Shown here piece by piece: positions 25,149 to 32,522 of a DNA stretch of 36,672 nucleotides. The DNA comes from Bacteroidota bacterium. GTDB taxonomy: Bacteria; Bacteroidota; Bacteroidia; Chitinophagales; Chitinophagaceae. Each line of letters begins with the position of its first letter. Position 1 is the first letter of the stretch. The position numbers and the translations under genes were made by a program. The DNA lies in contig VBAQ01000150.1 in the NCBI GenBank assembly GCA_005883765.1, positions 1 to 36,672 on the forward strand, read 5' to 3'. The notes beneath the pieces are model-generated. The model ran no database searches. It was not told the origin of the DNA and saw only the letters and a list, made by a program, of their open reading frames with translations.

Positions 25149-26048
25149 TCATGGATAAATGCACTCGATTACCTCTTCACCCATGAATTTACCGCCTGGG
25201 TATCCTGCAGTATAATCGAGATTTACCCAAATATTTCCATCTTCGTCCTGGTGATAATGAATCGTTCTGCGGTTACTCTCTTTAGGAAACAGTTTTTCAT
25301 GTATCAGCTTGCTTATGTGATCAAGGTCTTTCTTATTTCCGATTAGCAACTCAGGATAAATATGTCCATTTGTATAAACAAGTCTTGGGATGCCGCCAAT
25401 TGATTTTACGGCAGCAGCCATCAAAATGGAGTGATCGTCACAATCACCGGCAAGAAGATTTACAGATTCGCTGGCTTTGGCTATGTATTCTTCATCCTGG
25501 GGATCACTCACATAGTTCCAATTCTCATTTATTTTTTTAAAGATAGCTAAGCACTGAATAAGGATGCGATACTTCATTTTCGTTCCCTGTTGCTCGTCTG
25601 CAAAATATTCATTCGTAGCATCTACTGCAAAATCTCTTACAACAGGATTCTTGTAATCGATCGCTCTTAGAATTTCGCGATCGGTAGACAGAGAACGGGT
25701 ACCTGTAAACACAAACTCTTTTTCATTCGAGCTTTTCATGCCGTAGATCATCGCTTTTCCGTCTTGGTAAAATTCTTGAAATCCATATTTACCGGTAATG
25801 GTGCCGTACCACAGCCAGCCAACGGTGGCGACTGCGCAGGTGACGAAGATGAATTTAAATGAACGAACCATCAGGAATAACAAAGCGGCGATCAGAAAAA
25901 AAATTAAAACTTTATCCGTATGGTAAGGCCAGTCCAGATCCGGTAACCGGTGATAAGCTAGTATGAATAAGGGGATTGCAAGTAAAGCACTGAGAAAGCC
26001 CACAAGGACACTGGGTACGAAGGACAGGGAGCGGACGAGGGCTTTCAT
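25149..26048 (-). CDS. Membrane protein with a transglutaminase-like domain
   Basis: A 299-residue protein. Three membrane segments lie near the N-terminus (about 8-30, 46-62 and 64-82). The remainder carries a transglutaminase/papain-like core with the expected triad: Cys203 in AGDCDDHSILMAA, His229 in YTNGHIYPEL, and Asp278 in WVNLDYTAGYPGG. Bacterial members are usually proteases or peptide cross-linking enzymes acting in the envelope, but no substrate is known here. The C-terminal HYHQDEDGNIWVNLDY arrangement fits the active-site strand. It stands alone between the pbpC repeat and the GIN-domain gene, with a terminator upstream separating it from the latter. Confidence 0.82.
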   Translation of the reverse strand: MKALVRSLSFVPSVLVGFLSALLAIPLFILAYHRLPDLDWPYHTDKVLIFFLIAALLFLMVRSFKFIFVTCAVATVGWLWYGTITGKYGFQEFYQDGKAMIYGMKSSNEKEFVFTGTRSLSTDREILRAIDYKNPVVRDFAVDATNEYFADEQQGTKMKYRILIQCLAIFKKINENWNYVSDPQDEEYIAKASESVNLLAGDCDDHSILMAAAVKSIGGIPRLVYTNGHIYPELLIGNKKDLDHISKLIHEKLFPKESNRRTIHYHQDEDGNIWVNLDYTAGYPGGKFMGEEVIECIYP

Positions 26049-26157
26049 CTAAGGTAGTTTTTCAAATTAATAACGCTAATATCGATGAAAAAAGTCTGTA
26101 GAAAAAGCTAAAAAATGTTAGTAATGGCCTCGGGCGGGTATTTTACGAACTATCTAT

Positions 26158-26190
26158 AGAAAAAAGGGCTGTTGAAATAGTCAGCAGCCC
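26158..26190 (-). terminator. Rho-independent terminator of the GIN-domain gene
   Basis: On the minus strand a 10-bp stem (GGGCTGCTGA/TCAACAGCCC, one G-T pair) with a 5-base loop is followed by a run of at least six T. It lies about 22 bases after the stop at 26212. Confidence 0.88.
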
Positions 26191-26211
26191 CTTGAATCAG
26201 AATTTGACCTG

Positions 26212-26934
26212 TTAATCTATTTTTTTAACGGTCGTAGCGCCGCTCGTGTGAATGTCTGTTTGCGCACTTCCCTTATAATTTACACTGGCCGCTCCGCTTA
26301 TAGTCCCGGAGAGTTTTACGCTTGCATAAACGTCCGCATCCCCGGCACCGGAAATGTCGAGGTCAACATTCTCTGCTAAAAGTTCGAAGCTTTTGATATC
26401 TGTGCTACCCGAACCACGCACGTGAAAGTCTTTGACTTCACCCCGTAACTTTAAACTACAAGCGCCTGAGGCTTCAGCGGCTATTTTTGGCGCATTCACA
26501 TCCATGGTCACATCGCAACTCCCGCTCAGATCAAAGTTAATAGCTGAGGAACTGGAGATCTTACCCTGGCTAAAAATGTTGCATGCTCCCGAAGCCTCAA
26601 ATTTTTGAAACATCGGTGAGGAGACGTAAACCTTGATCTGCCTGCTTGACCTTAAATTGAACCCTTCTTCTGTTTTTATGCGGAGCACATTTCCTTCGTT
26701 TACTGTCTCCACGTATTGCTGCAGATTTTCATCCGCCTCGACCTTTATAGAGTAGGACGAATCCTGCCTGGCATATACATCAATGCTTCCACTTACATCA
26801 ATACTGTTAAATTGGCCGGCTGATCGGTTTTGGGTGGTAATGTTCCCATTGCCACGTATTCTCTTGGCAAATATTTCACGACAGGAAGAAAAAACGAGCA
26901 AGGATGAAACCGCTACAATGAAGAATTGTCTCAT
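26212..26934 (-). CDS. GIN-domain (DUF2807) lipoprotein
   Basis: A 240-residue protein starting at the ATG at 26934; upstream in-frame codons give a non-hydrophobic extension and are rejected. MRQFFIVAVSSLLVFSSC is a lipoprotein signal with Cys18. The rest is a single-stranded right-handed beta-helix-like GIN domain: GNGNITTQNRSAGQFNSIDV, then repeated short strands with Gly/Ala-Ser-Gly turns (FEASGACNIFSQG, FDLSGSCDVTMD, AEASGACSLKLRG, VRGSGSTDIKSF, LDISGAGDADVYA). Such proteins are very common in Bacteroidota and of unknown function; the name reflects fold only. It is followed by a strong terminator. Confidence 0.88.
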   Translation of the reverse strand: MRQFFIVAVSSLLVFSSCREIFAKRIRGNGNITTQNRSAGQFNSIDVSGSIDVYARQDSSYSIKVEADENLQQYVETVNEGNVLRIKTEEGFNLRSSRQIKVYVSSPMFQKFEASGACNIFSQGKISSSSAINFDLSGSCDVTMDVNAPKIAAEASGACSLKLRGEVKDFHVRGSGSTDIKSFELLAENVDLDISGAGDADVYASVKLSGTISGAASVNYKGSAQTDIHTSGATTVKKID

Positions 26935-27065
26935 GTCAAAATGATTTAATAACAAATATTGTAAAATGGTTTTGTATTCCGCCTGATTTGACGCGGTATT
27001 TTTGAAAGAGGTTACAGTGGAGATGAAATTTTTTTTCATTGACCGATCGTAGTATCATTTCGCCT

Positions 27066-27365
27066 TCACGGATTCAATATCTTCAGGACCAAAATGCCGA
27101 TGCCGTAGATTACGGTGGTGAGAAAAATTCCTTTAGCAGTATTATCGCGATGTGTATTGATGTAAAGAGTAAAAAGCACGGCATTGGCCAGCAACGATAA
27201 GGCCCCGATAGAAGTAATTCTTTTGTTGTCTGTGATAAAAAAATTGAAAAACTCGCCAAAAGTGAAAGAGCGGTAACTGACAAGATAAACCACCGCAAGA
27301 CCAATAATTGGACCCAGTAAACCAAGCACCAGGCCAAATTTGAGATTGTCTTTTTTTAGTAACAT
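27066..27365 (-). CDS. Small membrane protein downstream of surE
   Basis: A 99-residue integral-membrane protein with three hydrophobic segments (about 10-30, 50-68 and 78-96), starting MLLKKDNLKFGLVLGLLGP. I place the start at the ATG at 27365, which forms a TAATG stop-start junction with surE; another ATG 9 bases upstream is possible and would add three residues. It is translationally coupled to surE. The family is unnamed; I cannot assign a function. Confidence 0.72.
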   Translation of the reverse strand: MLLKKDNLKFGLVLGLLGPIIGLAVVYLVSYRSFTFGEFFNFFITDNKRITSIGALSLLANAVLFTLYINTHRDNTAKGIFLTTVIYGIGILVLKILNP

Positions 27366-28204
27366 TAACGCCATAGTTTTTCAAGTTTGGTTTTTAAAAC
27401 GTAATTGGTCAGATCAAATTGCACCGGAACCACACTTACATATTGATTTGCCAATGCCCACACATCAGTATCTTTTCCCCTGTCGAAGTTAACAAACTCA
27501 CCGGTTAGCCAATAATATCTTCTGCCATTGGGATCCTTGCGTTCAATAAAATCCTCTTCGTATTTGGCGTAAGCTTGCCGGCAAATTTTGATGCCCCGGA
27601 TCAACTCCGCTGGCAGGGCCGGAATATTTACATTCAACACCGTGTGCTTGTTTTGTTTTCTTTGCAAGAGTCTTTCAACGATGATGCGGGCATATTTTCT
27701 TGAAGCGGAAAAATCTGCTTCGATATTAAAGTCCAGGAGCGAGAATCCAACTGACGGAATACTTTCAATGGCTGCTTCGACCGCTGCAGACATAGTTCCT
27801 GAATAAATTACATTGATGCTGTGATTGGCGCCATGATTGATACCGCTGAGGCAGAGGTCCGGTTTGCGATGCAAGACTTTGTCGACAGCCAGCTTGACAC
27901 AATCCACGGGTGTTCCCGAGCACTGCCATGCTTCGATATTTTCGAATGCATTTACTTTATGAAGTCGAAGCGGTGTTCCAATTGTGATAGCATGGCCCAT
28001 GCCCGACTGTGGTTTGTCCGGCGCGACTACGACAATTTTACCAAGATCTTTCACAGCTTCTACAAGATTGTGAAGACCGGGTGCTGTAATTCCATCATCA
28101 TTTGTGATCAGGATGATCGCTTGTTCTTTCTTGGAAACTTTTGCTTTGCCTGGAGATTTTTGTTTATGCTTTGTAGTTTGCGATTTCTTTTTTGTTTTTA
28201 CCAT
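27365..28204 (-). CDS. surE: 5'/3'-nucleotidase SurE
   Basis: SurE is a metal-dependent phosphatase that removes phosphate from nucleoside monophosphates and some short polyphosphates. The core motifs are ILITNDDGITAPGL (metal-binding Asp pair), SGMGHAITIGTPLRL and SGINHGANHSINVIYSGT (Asn). The protein has 279 residues from the ATG at 28204; a TTG 15 bases upstream is an alternative. Before the core lies an extension of about 33 residues that is very rich in Lys, Gln and Ser (MVKTKKKSQTTKHKQKSPGK and onward), unusual for a family that normally begins directly with the first strand. It heads a two-gene unit with the small membrane protein. Confidence 0.93.
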   Translation of the reverse strand: MVKTKKKSQTTKHKQKSPGKAKVSKKEQAIILITNDDGITAPGLHNLVEAVKDLGKIVVVAPDKPQSGMGHAITIGTPLRLHKVNAFENIEAWQCSGTPVDCVKLAVDKVLHRKPDLCLSGINHGANHSINVIYSGTMSAAVEAAIESIPSVGFSLLDFNIEADFSASRKYARIIVERLLQRKQNKHTVLNVNIPALPAELIRGIKICRQAYAKYEEDFIERKDPNGRRYYWLTGEFVNFDRGKDTDVWALANQYVSVVPVQFDLTNYVLKTKLEKLWR

Positions 28205-28253
28205 AATCAACTTCGGCAAAAGTGCCGATAATTTTTGGATGTGTCAAATTGTA

Positions 28254-28286
28254 TCCCGATAGCTATCGGGAGGTGAATGGTGAATG
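28254..28286 (+). repeat. 18-bp palindrome with adjoining heptamers
   Basis: TCCCGATAGCTATCGGGA (28254-28271) is a perfect palindrome, followed by two GTGAATG heptamers (28273-28286). The larger 39-base unit 28247-28285 reappears with about 36 matches in 40 aligned columns inside the helicase gene at 34461-34499 on the other strand. It therefore looks like a member of a dispersed repeat family rather than a regulator site for surE. Confidence 0.75.
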
Positions 28287-28341
28287 GATGTACTCACTTG
28301 AGGAAACGTATAGTTCTTAAAAAAAAAATTCGATCTTATCC

Positions 28342-28379
28342 TTTATTTAGCAAAATTTAGTATTTTGCAGCTAAATAAA
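28342..28379 (+). promoter_or_regulatory. Long dyad, candidate operator of the XRE/S24 gene
   Basis: TTTATTTAGCAAAAT (28342-28356) and the right arm 28362-28379 are inverted copies, apart from a 3-base insertion in the right arm; five bases (TTAGT) separate them. The inner arms GCAAAAT/ATTTTGC are perfect. The dyad ends 7 bases before the ATG and overlaps a -7-like TATTTTG. Self-binding by the encoded repressor is inference. Confidence 0.6.
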
Positions 28380-28386
28380 TTAGCCG

Positions 28387-29136
28387 ATGTCAGTCGCCAA
28401 TCAAAATTTAAAATATCTGCGCAAGTTGCGCGGATGGACGCAGGAGGAGTTTGCACAGAAGCTGCGTATCAAAAGATCTCTTTTAGGTGCTTACGAAGAA
28501 GAAAGAGCTGAACCGCGAATTGAGGTACTGGAAGTAGTGTGTGATATTTTTAAGTTGACGCTCGATGAGATCCTGCGAAAAGATTTAAGTGATAACAAAG
28601 GCAACTATATCGCCAAACGGAGAGCCATGAAATTGGCTGGAGGAAGACCCGACATTCCTTTTGTTCCTGTTAAGGCCGCGGCTGGCTACCTTGCCGGTTA
28701 TGGAGACCCTGAATTTGTAGATGAACTTAACACATTTACTTTGCCTATGCTCTCGGGCGGGAACTACCGCGCCTTTGAAATAGTTGGTGATTCGATGATG
28801 CCCACGCCGAGTGGGTCTGTGATAGTAGGTGAAAAAGTAGACAACGTTGACGACGTAAAAAACAATATGACCTACGTTGTTGTTTCGAGAAATGAGGGGA
28901 TCGTTTATAAAAGAATACTAAAAGGAAATCGGACAAAAAATAAGCTCACCCTGGTAAGTGATAATCCGGCGTATAAACCCTATACGATAAATGCGGAAGA
29001 AATATTAGAAATATGGCAAGCACAATACATAATTGCCAAGGCCACACAGCAACAGAGGTGGGATGTCGACCATCTTGCCAATGTAGTTAGCTCACTTCAT
29101 CAGCAGGTCTCTATATTAAAAAAAAGAATGAATTGA
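28387..29136 (+). CDS. LexA-like repressor: XRE helix-turn-helix plus S24 peptidase domain
   Basis: A 249-residue transcription factor. Residues 6-60 form an XRE-type helix-turn-helix (LRKLRGWTQEEFAQKLRIKR and the following LLGAYEEERAEP). The C-terminal S24 domain has the serine nucleophile Ser136 in GDSMMPTPSG and the general-base Lys175 in IVYKRIL. An Ala99-Gly100 bond in KAAAGYLAG is placed where LexA/CI proteins cleave themselves. The last 24 residues look like a coiled coil. Proteins of this shape are either self-cleaving SOS-like repressors or non-cleaving variants; the intact Ser/Lys pair permits cleavage. It is a single gene with no phage genes around it, so a prophage repressor is unlikely. 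Confidence 0.9.
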   Translation: MSVANQNLKYLRKLRGWTQEEFAQKLRIKRSLLGAYEEERAEPRIEVLEVVCDIFKLTLDEILRKDLSDNKGNYIAKRRAMKLAGGRPDIPFVPVKAAAGYLAGYGDPEFVDELNTFTLPMLSGGNYRAFEIVGDSMMPTPSGSVIVGEKVDNVDDVKNNMTYVVVSRNEGIVYKRILKGNRTKNKLTLVSDNPAYKPYTINAEEILEIWQAQYIIAKATQQQRWDVDHLANVVSSLHQQVSILKKRMN

Positions 29137-29197
29137 TTCGTTAAATTACCAGTTCACGCAGCGATATTTGCTATAGGCTGTCAATATATAATTACTC

Positions 29198-29205
29198 TAT
29201 ATTTG
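29198..29205 (+). promoter_or_regulatory. -7 promoter element of the DUF5916 gene
   Basis: TATATTTG fits TAnnTTTG and lies 19 bases before the TTG start at 29225. A CTG at 29178-29180 is 17 bases upstream, a weak -33. The short leader supports the TTG start. Confidence 0.55.
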
Positions 29206-29224
29206 TTGTTGACCTAAACGGATA

Positions 29225-31666
29225 TTGCTGAGGAAATTAATTTTTATACCTCTTTTACTGCTTTGCACAATTGCTCTTCCACAACAAAAATCATTGGAAG
29301 CCGTAAAAGCAGAACAGGCACCAAAAATTGATGGCGAACTGGATGACCCTGTATGGAAAAATGCTCCCGCCGTGACTGACTTCATTCAAAATTTTCCAAA
29401 TTATGGCTCTCCTTCCCTGGTAAAAACTACAGTCAAAATATTATACGATAATTCGGCCGTTTATATCGGTGCCTACTTATACGATGACCCAACATTGATC
29501 CGCAAACAGCTCACTGCACGCGATGAAGAACAACAAACCGATGCAGATTATTTCTCTGTGTTTTTTGACACCTATGATGATAAGCAAAACGGCTTTCAGT
29601 TTTTAGTTACATCGCGTAACGTCCAAACGGATGCTCGGCTTGGTCCCAATCTTGGCGGCGATTTCCACAATTATGGAGACAAAACCTGGGATGCAGTTTG
29701 GGACAGCCAGATACAAATAAAGAATGATGGTTGGACCGTAGAGTTGAAAATTCCTTATATCTCTCTTCGTTTTGCAAAGAAAGACATGCAGGATTGGGGA
29801 TTGCAATTTCTTCGCTTTACCAGGCGCTACAATGAAACCTCATTTTGGAACCCTGTTGACCCGAATATAAATGGCCTGGTAAACCAGTTCGGCGAATACA
29901 AAAATTTGAAAAATATCCAGCCTCCCTTGCGGCTCAGTTTCTCACCTTATGTTACGGGAGGGGCTCGGGTGACTCCCGAAAAAGGCGGCGACCGCACGGA
30001 ATGGTTACGTAATGGCGGGATGGATGTGAAATATGGCATTAATGAAAGTTTTACTCTTGATGCCACGCTCATTCCCGATTTCGGACAAGTAGTTTCAGAT
30101 AATGTGATCAATAATCTTTCCCCATTTGAAGTAAAGTTTGAAGAGCATCGGCCTTTTTTCACGGAGGGAACAGAAATATTCAACAAGGCGGGCCTCTTTT
30201 ACTCACGCAGAGTCGGCGAAACACCGAAAGGATATCAATCGATAGTGAGGCTGGCGGAATCAGATCCAAATCTTGAGATCATAAAAAATCCAACGGTAAC
30301 CCAACTTTACAATGCCATTAAATTCTCCGGACGAACAGAAAATAAATTAGGGATTGGTGTGTTTAATGCACTGGGTGCCCAGATGAACGCAACCATACGG
30401 GATAGAATGACTGGTAACGAAACTAAAATTGAAACAGAACCCTTGACGAATTACAACATCGTTGTTCTTGACCAGGCACTCAAAGCCAGATCGTACCTGA
30501 CGTTTACCAATACCAACGTGATCCGCGAAGGAAAGGATCAAAGGGACGCCAATGTATCCGCTTTTGATTTTAGTTTGTACGACAACAACAATCGGTTTAA
30601 CGTAAAAGGAACGGGACGCTACAGTAAAATTTTCGGGCTGGCTCCTTATGATGGATTTAATACCATGCTTCGCGCCGGAAAAGTGAGTGGCAAATTCCAA
30701 TATTTTTTGCAGAATGTTATCAAATCTGACAAGTATGATCCCAATGACCTGGGATACCAGCAATTTGCCAATGAAATTTCTTATTCCGGTGAATTTGGTT
30801 ATTATCAATTTACTCCGACCAAACGTTTCCTGAACTACCATTATAAGCTTGGCTTTCGCTATGCGAGGCTTTATGATCCCAACGCATTTTCAGATCTTCA
30901 TGTTTTTGCCGAGTCGTTCTGGTGGTTCAGAAATTTCTGGGATGTGACTCTGACTGTTGGTGCATTTCCGGAGGATCAACGCGATTATTTTGTGCTGAAT
31001 ACGCCCGGTAAATTTGTCAAAAGGCCTGCCTATTCATTTGCCGAAATCGAAGGCAGTACAGATAGCAGGAAGCGCTTGTTTTTTAGTTACGAACTCCTTC
31101 TTGCTAAATTCAATGTGCCCCATAAAAATTATCACATTGCCGAAGGGGGTTTGCGTTACCGCTTCAGCAACCGGCTAAGCATAGAATTATCGTGCAGGCA
31201 CGAGGCAGAAAAAAATTACATCATCTATGCCGGCAGTTCTGCCGGAGAACCAATCATAGGTTTCGTAAACTTCACAGAGATCCAAAGCATACTTTCAGCC
31301 ACCTATAATTTTGCCTCCCGGCTAAACCTTACGTTGAGGACAAGACATTACTGGAGCAAGGTGCCTTATAACAGGTTTGCAAAAGTCACGAGCACCGGAG
31401 ACTATGATTTCAACACTTCGTTTACGACGCCAGATGAAAACGTAAACTACTTTAATCTTGATGCATTTCTTACCTGGGATTTCAGGCTTGGCAGCCGTGT
31501 TGTCGTCGGCTATAAAAATTGGTTGGGCGACAACGAATTCTTAGATCCTCTTGCTAATAAAACTTATTTCAGGAATCTTACACGATCATTTGACCTTCAG
31601 CATGCAAATGAATTTACAGTGAAGTTTATTTATTTTCTTGACTATAATCAGCTGCGTAAAAAATGA
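29225..31666 (+). CDS. DUF5916 outer-membrane protein with a CBM9-like N-terminal domain
   Basis: An 813-residue exported protein. It starts at TTG (29225), because an in-frame stop precedes it and no nearby ATG exists. The signal peptide (LRKLIFIPLLLLCTIALPQQ) is followed by a carbohydrate-binding-module-9-like domain: APKIDGELDDPVWKNAPAVT near 32-51 and VKILYDNSAVYIGAYLYDDP near 72-91. The rest matches DUF5916: TRRYNETSFWNPVDPNINGL, then FTLDATLIPDFGQVVSDN and PFEVKFEEHRPFFTEGTEIF, followed by many amphipathic strands that suggest a barrel. The terminal residues (FLDYNQLRKK) end in Lys, not aromatic. Function is unknown; a role in envelope polysaccharide handling is speculative. It ends flush against the convergent pdeM gene. 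Confidence 0.88.
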   Translation: MLRKLIFIPLLLLCTIALPQQKSLEAVKAEQAPKIDGELDDPVWKNAPAVTDFIQNFPNYGSPSLVKTTVKILYDNSAVYIGAYLYDDPTLIRKQLTARDEEQQTDADYFSVFFDTYDDKQNGFQFLVTSRNVQTDARLGPNLGGDFHNYGDKTWDAVWDSQIQIKNDGWTVELKIPYISLRFAKKDMQDWGLQFLRFTRRYNETSFWNPVDPNINGLVNQFGEYKNLKNIQPPLRLSFSPYVTGGARVTPEKGGDRTEWLRNGGMDVKYGINESFTLDATLIPDFGQVVSDNVINNLSPFEVKFEEHRPFFTEGTEIFNKAGLFYSRRVGETPKGYQSIVRLAESDPNLEIIKNPTVTQLYNAIKFSGRTENKLGIGVFNALGAQMNATIRDRMTGNETKIETEPLTNYNIVVLDQALKARSYLTFTNTNVIREGKDQRDANVSAFDFSLYDNNNRFNVKGTGRYSKIFGLAPYDGFNTMLRAGKVSGKFQYFLQNVIKSDKYDPNDLGYQQFANEISYSGEFGYYQFTPTKRFLNYHYKLGFRYARLYDPNAFSDLHVFAESFWWFRNFWDVTLTVGAFPEDQRDYFVLNTPGKFVKRPAYSFAEIEGSTDSRKRLFFSYELLLAKFNVPHKNYHIAEGGLRYRFSNRLSIELSCRHEAEKNYIIYAGSSAGEPIIGFVNFTEIQSILSATYNFASRLNLTLRTRHYWSKVPYNRFAKVTSTGDYDFNTSFTTPDENVNYFNLDAFLTWDFRLGSRVVVGYKNWLGDNEFLDPLANKTYFRNLTRSFDLQHANEFTVKFIYFLDYNQLRKK

Positions 31667-32323
31667 TCAGTGAACTTTCATCAGGTCATTTTCCACAATC
31701 GCAAAAACCGCTTCTTTAGCATTGGGCTTAATTAGTGCAAGCCCGGTAAACTTGCTGAACGCGGGAAGCACACAATACTTATCTGTAAAATAGAAACAAG
31801 GAAAGCTAAGAGACTGTTTGGCCATTCCCCTGATCTTCACCCCGGGATGCATATGGCCACTGAAAATATATTTTCCTTTTCTCTGTTCTTTGAGGCAAGC
31901 GTCATGGCAAAAGCAAAAATCCGCGACACAGAGTTTGTCATGATGAACAGTGATGCTGCATTCTTTGTACCATGCTTCGCTAAGAATATCGTGATTACCT
32001 TTGACGAGGTGAATTTTCAGAGACGGAAAATCGTTTCTCCATTTCTTAAACAGATCAAGCTCTTTATTTGAACGGCTGTGAGAAAGATCTCCTACAATGA
32101 TTAGTTTATTTACTTTAAAAAAAAGAATACATGAAAGTAGCCTCCGGAGATCTTCTGTGTAGACCCGCTGCGAGATAGGTATGCCTGATTTTCTGAAATG
32201 CCCGGTTTTGCCGATGTGCAGGTCACAAACAATGAGGGTATTTTCTTCCTCCCAAAAAATACAGCGTTGTGAACTGAGCCAGAAGTGATGCTCATTGATG
32301 ATGTGCGGAACTGGATACTGCAT
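31667..32323 (-). CDS. pdeM: Ligase-associated DNA damage response endonuclease PdeM
   Basis: A 218-residue calcineurin-like metallophosphoesterase. Metal-ligand motifs are CDLHIGK (Asp34, His36), VGDLSHS (Asp79), KGNHD (Asn110, His111), FCHDAC (His140) and SGHMHPG (His157, His159). PdeM belongs to a bacterial repair cluster with an Lhr-type helicase, an ATP-dependent DNA ligase and a beta-lactamase-fold exonuclease. Only the helicase gene lies nearby, 199 bases upstream on the same strand. I start at the ATG at 32323; a TTG 15 bases upstream is less likely. TAGATTTG at 32336-32343 lies 12 bases before this ATG, which suggests a promoter with almost no leader. Confidence 0.88.
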   Translation of the reverse strand: MQYPVPHIINEHHFWLSSQRCIFWEEENTLIVCDLHIGKTGHFRKSGIPISQRVYTEDLRRLLSCILFFKVNKLIIVGDLSHSRSNKELDLFKKWRNDFPSLKIHLVKGNHDILSEAWYKECSITVHHDKLCVADFCFCHDACLKEQRKGKYIFSGHMHPGVKIRGMAKQSLSFPCFYFTDKYCVLPAFSKFTGLALIKPNAKEAVFAIVENDLMKVH

Positions 32324-32335
32324 AGATAAGGTTCG

Positions 32336-32343
32336 CAAATCTA
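32336..32343 (-). promoter_or_regulatory. Candidate -7 element of pdeM
   Basis: TAGATTTG on the minus strand fits TAnnTTTG and is followed by CGAACC, much like the element before bamD (CCGACC), at the same 12-base distance from the ATG. It suggests that pdeM can be expressed apart from the helicase gene upstream. Confidence 0.4.
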
Positions 32344-32522
32344 AGGAAACTGAGTATGAGGCCGATTATTTGACTATATTAAATTTCCTTACATCGCGAT
32401 TTTCATGATGATTGTTTTAAGCTAAGTCCGGACAAGGGTGGTTCTAATACAACTTCCATCTAATTTACCTGAGGGAAATTTGTAATCAGGCTCTTCTTAT
32501 CCACATGTCTTAATTTGTGGTT

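Noticed and set aside
28387-29136. Prophage repressor or immunity region
   Set aside because: The XRE/S24 protein could be phage-like, but no integrase, structural or lysis genes are near, and neighbours are ordinary chromosomal genes.
30347-30841. 164-codon minus-strand frame within the DUF5916 gene
   Set aside because: The sense frame matches a known family throughout; this is a shadow.
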